A DNA stretch of 55,269 nucleotides from Deltaproteobacteria bacterium. GTDB lineage: Bacteria; Desulfobacterota; Syntrophia; Syntrophales; UBA5619. How positions within the stretch are numbered: the first letter of the stretch is position 1; the number at the start of each line of letters is the position of its first letter. The position numbers and the translations under genes are program-made. The stretch covers positions 1 to 55,269 of the forward strand of contig JAJFTY010000115.1 in assembly GCA_021372695.1 (NCBI GenBank), in the 5' to 3' direction. Below are positions 51,852-55,269 of this stretch, in pieces. The notes below the pieces were generated by a model, which searched no databases, had not been told where the DNA came from, and saw nothing but the letters and a program-made list of their open reading frames with translations.

Positions 51852-51861
51852 AGGGAACAAG

Positions 51862-51894
51862 AGAAGGGCTTCGTCTTCTGGACGAAGCCCTTCT
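51862..51894. terminator. Bidirectional terminator between regulator and OFA transporter genes
   Basis: Perfect 14-bp arms AGAAGGGCTTCGTC (51862-51875) and GACGAAGCCCTTCT (51881-51894) with loop TTCTG. Pyrimidine-rich (+) and purine-rich (upstream) flanks let it serve both converging genes. Confidence 0.8.
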
Positions 51895-51924
51895 GCTTTC
51901 TTCCGTTCTCAACCTGAATTGCGT

Positions 51925-53253
51925 CTATTTCGCTGCGGGCGGCTTGACGATCCGGACCAGCGCGATCGAAACCAGGCACATCACCCCGGCGATGACGAAC
52001 GAGGCGATGTAATTTCCGGCCGGGTATTTTCCGATCGTGACCGCGCCGGCGACCAAGCTTTCGAACGGCACCTCCTTGACGATCGTCATGAGCTTGGGCG
52101 CGATCCAGGGGCCGAAGAGTCCTGCGATGCCGTAGGCCATGAACATGCAGCCGTAGTTCACCCCCATGTTCTTCGTCCCGAAGTAGTCCGCCGTCAGGGC
52201 CGGGTAGACGCCCAGGAAGCCGCCGAAGCAGAAGCCGACCGACATGACGCCGAAGAGGAAGAGCGGGAAAGAGGTCATCCAGTTGAGCGCGAGCATGACG
52301 ATCCCGCCGTACAGGAACATGATGTAGAGGGTGTTTTTCCGGCCGATGCTATCGGAGATCTTGCCCCAGAGGATGCGGCCGAGCGCGTTCATCACGGAGA
52401 TCGCCATGACGGCCGTCGTCCCCTTGGTCAGGATGTCCAGGTACGTATCCTTGGGGATCGTCGGGAACTGGGGCGCGAGGCTCAGGATGGAGAAGGACTG
52501 CCAGATGTTGACCGTGTTCATGATGATGAGGAACCCGGCGGAGCAGCCCGCGAAATAGGTGATCCAGAGGAGCCAGAACCGGGAGGTCTTGACCATCTCC
52601 TTCCAGGTGTAGTCGATGGCCACCCCGCAGCCGGGAATGCCGGAAGCGGTGGGCGGCGTCCAGCCCGGCGGGCAGTAACCGGCCGGAGGATTGATCATGA
52701 ACTGGGCGCCGATCATGACGATGATGAAGAAGATGCCGCCCAGGTAGAGGAAGGTGTTCATCACGCCGACGGAGAGGATGAGCGATTTCGCGACCGGGGC
52801 GAAGACGAGCCCACCGCCGCCGAAGCCCGCCACCGCGAGCCCCGAGATCAGGCCCCGCTTGTCCGGGAACCACTTCACACAGGTCGCGATCGGGCAGACA
52901 TAGGCCGTGCCGATCCCGAGGCCTCCGATGATCCCGAAGCCAAGGGTGAACATGAAGAGGTTGGTCGAGAAGGAGGCCAGGAGCAGGCCGAGGCCGAGCA
53001 TGACCGCCCCGGTCATGGCGACGTACTTCGGGCCGATCCGGTCCTGGATGCGGCCGGCGAAGATCGTGGCCAGGCCGAAGAAGAGCAGGACCAGCATCGA
53101 CGGGAGCGCCAGGTCCGTGTTGCTCCAGTCCGGAAAGCGGGCCTTCAGGCCGGGTTTGAAGACGCTGTAGATGTAGATGGCGCCCAGGCTGACCTGAATC
53201 AGCAGCGCGCCGACGACGATGAGCCACCGGTTGAACGTTTTTCCACCTGTCAT
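51925..53253 (-). CDS. MFS transporter of the oxalate:formate antiporter (OFA) family
   Basis: The 442-residue carrier has 12 predicted helices. The start is the ATG at 53253 with GGGGGG about 8 bases upstream; a longer in-frame start lacks a good site. OFA-like features are RWLIVVGALLIQVSLGAIYIYS in helix 1, DRIGPKYVAMTGAVMLGLGLLL, GFGIIGGLGIGTAYVCPIATCVKWFPDKRGLISGL and SDSIGRKNTLYIMF. A cysteine-bearing periplasmic loop (residues about 215-240, PPAGYCPPGWTPP) is unusual. OFA members exchange oxalate and formate, or carry other small monocarboxylates. Export of formate made by Fhs is a reasonable guess but is not shown by sequence. Confidence 0.88.
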   Translation of the reverse strand: MTGGKTFNRWLIVVGALLIQVSLGAIYIYSVFKPGLKARFPDWSNTDLALPSMLVLLFFGLATIFAGRIQDRIGPKYVAMTGAVMLGLGLLLASFSTNLFMFTLGFGIIGGLGIGTAYVCPIATCVKWFPDKRGLISGLAVAGFGGGGLVFAPVAKSLILSVGVMNTFLYLGGIFFIIVMIGAQFMINPPAGYCPPGWTPPTASGIPGCGVAIDYTWKEMVKTSRFWLLWITYFAGCSAGFLIIMNTVNIWQSFSILSLAPQFPTIPKDTYLDILTKGTTAVMAISVMNALGRILWGKISDSIGRKNTLYIMFLYGGIVMLALNWMTSFPLFLFGVMSVGFCFGGFLGVYPALTADYFGTKNMGVNYGCMFMAYGIAGLFGPWIAPKLMTIVKEVPFESLVAGAVTIGKYPAGNYIASFVIAGVMCLVSIALVRIVKPPAAK

Positions 53254-53361
53254 AGAGCATCCCCCCTTTTTTTGGATAGCTGCACCTACCACAACGGTCA
53301 CAAAAAGTCTAATGGTATCGCGGGAAAAGATTGAAGAAGGCGCTTGCTCCCCCGCCTCCGG

Positions 53362-53934
53362 TCAGCAGGCGGGAAGATTCCGGAGATCTTCCGGGGTGTT
53401 CACGTTGATGAACATCCGCGCCTCCGGGTCAAAGGAGCGGATCGTGTCGATCGGGATCTGCCGGATGGTATGCCCGGGGTAGAGGCCGGTGATCTTCAGC
53501 TTGTTACGGTCGATGAGCCCCCGGATGACGGGAAGGCAGCGGCGCGAGTAGATCGCGTGGAGAGCCTGGGGGCCTTCGGGGCAGAGGGGGACGACGATGT
53601 CCTGTCCGGCGGCGAGCCCGACCATGTATTCGATGAAGTCCCGGTTCAGGAATGGCATGTCGCAGGCCGCGAAGAAGGCCTGCTCCGACCGCGCCCAGAA
53701 GAGGCCCGTGTAGATCCCGCCGAGCGCCCGCTTCTCCGGGAGGATATCGGTGACGATGGCCGCGTCCTGGTCGAGGTAATCCTCGGGGGCGGTGGTCACG
53801 ATGATGACCTCGTCGAAGATCTTGCGGAAGAGCCGGACCGTCCGGTCGATCAGCCTTTCCCCCTCCACCGTGAGGAAGGCCTTGTTCGCCCCCATCCGGC
53901 TGCATTTTCCCCCCGAAAGAATGACGCCCGTCAT
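53362..53934 (-). CDS. mobA: Molybdenum cofactor guanylyltransferase MobA
   Basis: MobA transfers GMP from GTP to molybdopterin, making the dinucleotide cofactor used by formate dehydrogenases and similar enzymes. The 190 residues start at ATG 53934, overlapping the helicase stop by four bases. Motifs are GVILSGGKCSRMGANKAFL (GTP-binding GGxSxRMGxxK), ALGGIYTGL, FFAACDMPFLN (metal Asp) and FINVNTPEDL. In this genome the most obvious client would be a formate dehydrogenase handling formate from the C1 route. A hairpin (CCCGCCT/AGGCGGG, 53351-53373) at its end may terminate it. Confidence 0.93.
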   Translation of the reverse strand: MTGVILSGGKCSRMGANKAFLTVEGERLIDRTVRLFRKIFDEVIIVTTAPEDYLDQDAAIVTDILPEKRALGGIYTGLFWARSEQAFFAACDMPFLNRDFIEYMVGLAAGQDIVVPLCPEGPQALHAIYSRRCLPVIRGLIDRNKLKITGLYPGHTIRQIPIDTIRSFDPEARMFINVNTPEDLRNLPAC

Positions 53935-55269
53935 AACGTGACTCCCTCCTCCTTGCGGCCGCGGTAGCGTGAATCCAGGATCACGACCCGGCCGCGGTCG
54001 GACTCCGAGCGGATGAGGCGGCCGATCCCCTGCCGCAGCTTGATTGCGGTTTCGTAGCGGTAGCGTTTCCAGTACTCCTCCCGGGTCAGGAGGTTCCGCC
54101 GCGCGATCTGGAGCGGGTCCTGGGGGTGGGGATAGGGGAGGCGGGTGATGATCACCTGGGTCAGCGTCTCCCCGGGGAAATCGACCCCGTACCAGAAGGT
54201 GTCCACGCCGAAGAGGACGCTCTCGCGGATCGCCCGGAACTCGTCGCAGAGGGCCGCGGTGGAGGCGCCGTTCTGTTGGAGCAGGAGCGGAAAGCCGTCG
54301 CTGCGGATCTCGTCCCCCACCCGGCCGGCGATTGCCTCCAGGTCCCCGTAGCTGGAGAAGAGGACCAGGGTCCGCCCCCGGTTGCGGCGGATCAGGCCGG
54401 GGAGGAGCTCGGAGACGCGGTTCAGCCAGACTTCCTTGCATTCGAAGGCGCCGCTCACCGCCTGCTCGGGAACGGCGATCTCCCGGGCCGCGGGATCGAA
54501 GGGCGAGGGGATGGCTGCGAAACGGAATTCGCGTCCGCCGGCGCCTGCCTCGTCCGCCGGCATCCCCGCGGCGCGGCGGAAGCCGTCGAAGCTCTCCCCC
54601 TGGCGGAGCGTGGCCGAGGTGAAGATCACGCAATCCCGGCCCTCGTAGAGATGGTCGCGGAGCAGGTCGGCCACCTCCACGGCCCGGACCGAGAGGACCC
54701 AGTGGCGGCGATAGAGGACCGCGGCCGTGACGTGTCCGGCTGAGGCCACCTTCTCTGCGATGGCCTTGAACGTGTCCATGTTCTCCTGGAGATCGCGGAG
54801 GGCGGTTCTCAGCCGGTCCGCGGTGCGGGGATGGATGCCCAGCCTCCGGCACGCCCCGGGCTCCTTCGCAAAGGCGAGCTCCGCGGCGACCGATTTCAGC
54901 CCCTTGCGGAGCTCCCCGAGATGTCTCTTGAGATCCGCGGCGAGGAACGCCGCATGGTGGGCGGGCAGAACCATGGACTCCCCCGGGGCGGCCCCTCCGC
55001 TGCGGACCGCAGCCAGGGCCTCGCTGAACCCGGCCGACAGCTCGCGGAAGACCCCGATGGCGAGCGTCGCGCCGATCCCGGCCGGGAAGGGACCGCCCGC
55101 CGAGGGCGAAATCCTGCGGAGGACCGATTCGACATAGGCCAGGGTGTCGGCCGTTTCGCGGGAGGCGATCTCGATCCCGAAGGCCCCGCGCACGGCCGCC
55201 TCGAAGTGGTTGGCCTCGTCGATCACGCAGTTCTCGAAGAGCCGGCCGAGCGTCTCGTCGCGGCCGAGC
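53931..55269 (-). CDS. DinG-like superfamily 2 DNA helicase, N-terminus outside window
   Basis: The frame continues past the right edge, so only the C-terminal part (about 445 residues) is visible. It begins with the motif II region CVIDEANHFE, where DEAH reads DEAN. Middle motifs are CVIFTSATL (motif III region) and LVLFSSYGDLEAI (motif IV). The C-terminal lobe has DTFWYGVDFPGETL (motif V) and KLRQGIGRLIRSESDRGRVVILD (motif VI), all typical of DinG/XPD-like helicases. DinG proteins unwind branched or RNA-containing duplexes. The Walker A and the iron-sulfur region, if present, are outside the window. It is coupled to mobA by a 4-base overlap. Confidence 0.85.
   Translation of the reverse strand, partial: LGRDETLGRLFENCVIDEANHFEAAVRGAFGIEIASRETADTLAYVESVLRRISPSAGGPFPAGIGATLAIGVFRELSAGFSEALAAVRSGGAAPGESMVLPAHHAAFLAADLKRHLGELRKGLKSVAAELAFAKEPGACRRLGIHPRTADRLRTALRDLQENMDTFKAIAEKVASAGHVTAAVLYRRHWVLSVRAVEVADLLRDHLYEGRDCVIFTSATLRQGESFDGFRRAAGMPADEAGAGGREFRFAAIPSPFDPAAREIAVPEQAVSGAFECKEVWLNRVSELLPGLIRRNRGRTLVLFSSYGDLEAIAGRVGDEIRSDGFPLLLQQNGASTAALCDEFRAIRESVLFGVDTFWYGVDFPGETLTQVIITRLPYPHPQDPLQIARRNLLTREEYWKRYRYETAIKLRQGIGRLIRSESDRGRVVILDSRYRGRKEEGVTL

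Overview
The window is about 55 kb of GC-rich, densely coded bacterial chromosome. The gene content suggests a strictly anaerobic, probably syntrophic or sulfate-reducing member of the Desulfobacterota (a Syntrophia-like lineage). This rests on Tat-dependent TRAP transporters, a Wood-Ljungdahl methyl branch, corrinoid methyltransferases with a RACo-type activator, sigma-54 control, and 'IPAKAGIQ'-type intergenic palindromes. Taxonomy is inference; no rRNA or tRNA gene was seen.

Layout. (1) Positions 2-7597: an envelope cluster of a CsgG-like protein, a CsgG-like protein with six fibronectin-III repeats, a small exported protein, a DUF799/beta-helix lipoprotein and an LPP20-like protein, closed by a terminator. 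(2) Positions 8081-18505: housekeeping genes mutL, miaA, a TPR-SLH lipoprotein, valS, then the cofactor operon nadC-birA-coaX-coaE. Two copies of an intergenic repeat lie here. (3) Positions 18601-31642: a Cam-type gamma carbonic anhydrase. Then, behind a sigma-54 and a sigma-70 promoter, come a SucC-like subunit, a FixX-like ferredoxin, a SucD-like subunit and a CitE/malyl-CoA-lyase-like protein. A glycolate-oxidase-like GlcD-GlcD2-GlcF set, a complete TRAP transporter and two small membrane proteins follow. (4) Positions 32092-46995: behind another sigma-54 promoter, a C1 island of an AcsE-like methyltransferase, fhs, folD, a MetF-MetV fusion, a second AcsE-like gene, a UroD-type methyltransferase fused to a corrinoid protein, a second TRAP transporter, a second UroD-corrinoid fusion, a stand-alone UroD-family methyltransferase and a DUF1638 protein. 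(5) Positions 47217-55269: a RACo-like corrinoid activator (minus strand), a cytoplasmic histidine kinase with an NtrC-type regulator, an OFA-family MFS transporter, mobA and a DinG-like helicase cut by the right edge.

How the genes may work together (inference). The TRAP2 transporter imports a methylated organic acid. The UroD-corrinoid fusions, which share the domain order of chloromethane methyltransferase CmuA, take its methyl group onto cobalamin, with RACo repairing inactive Co(II). AcsE-like proteins pass the methyl group to tetrahydrofolate, and MetF-MetV, FolD and Fhs oxidise it to formate with ATP gain. In the neighbouring island, GlcDF would oxidise glycolate to glyoxylate, the CitE-like lyase would condense it with acetyl-CoA, and the SucCD-like ligase would release malate with ATP formation. 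Demethylation of a methoxyacetate-like compound would yield exactly methyl-THF plus glycolate, so the two islands may form one pathway. This is the main hypothesis of the report and it is untested.
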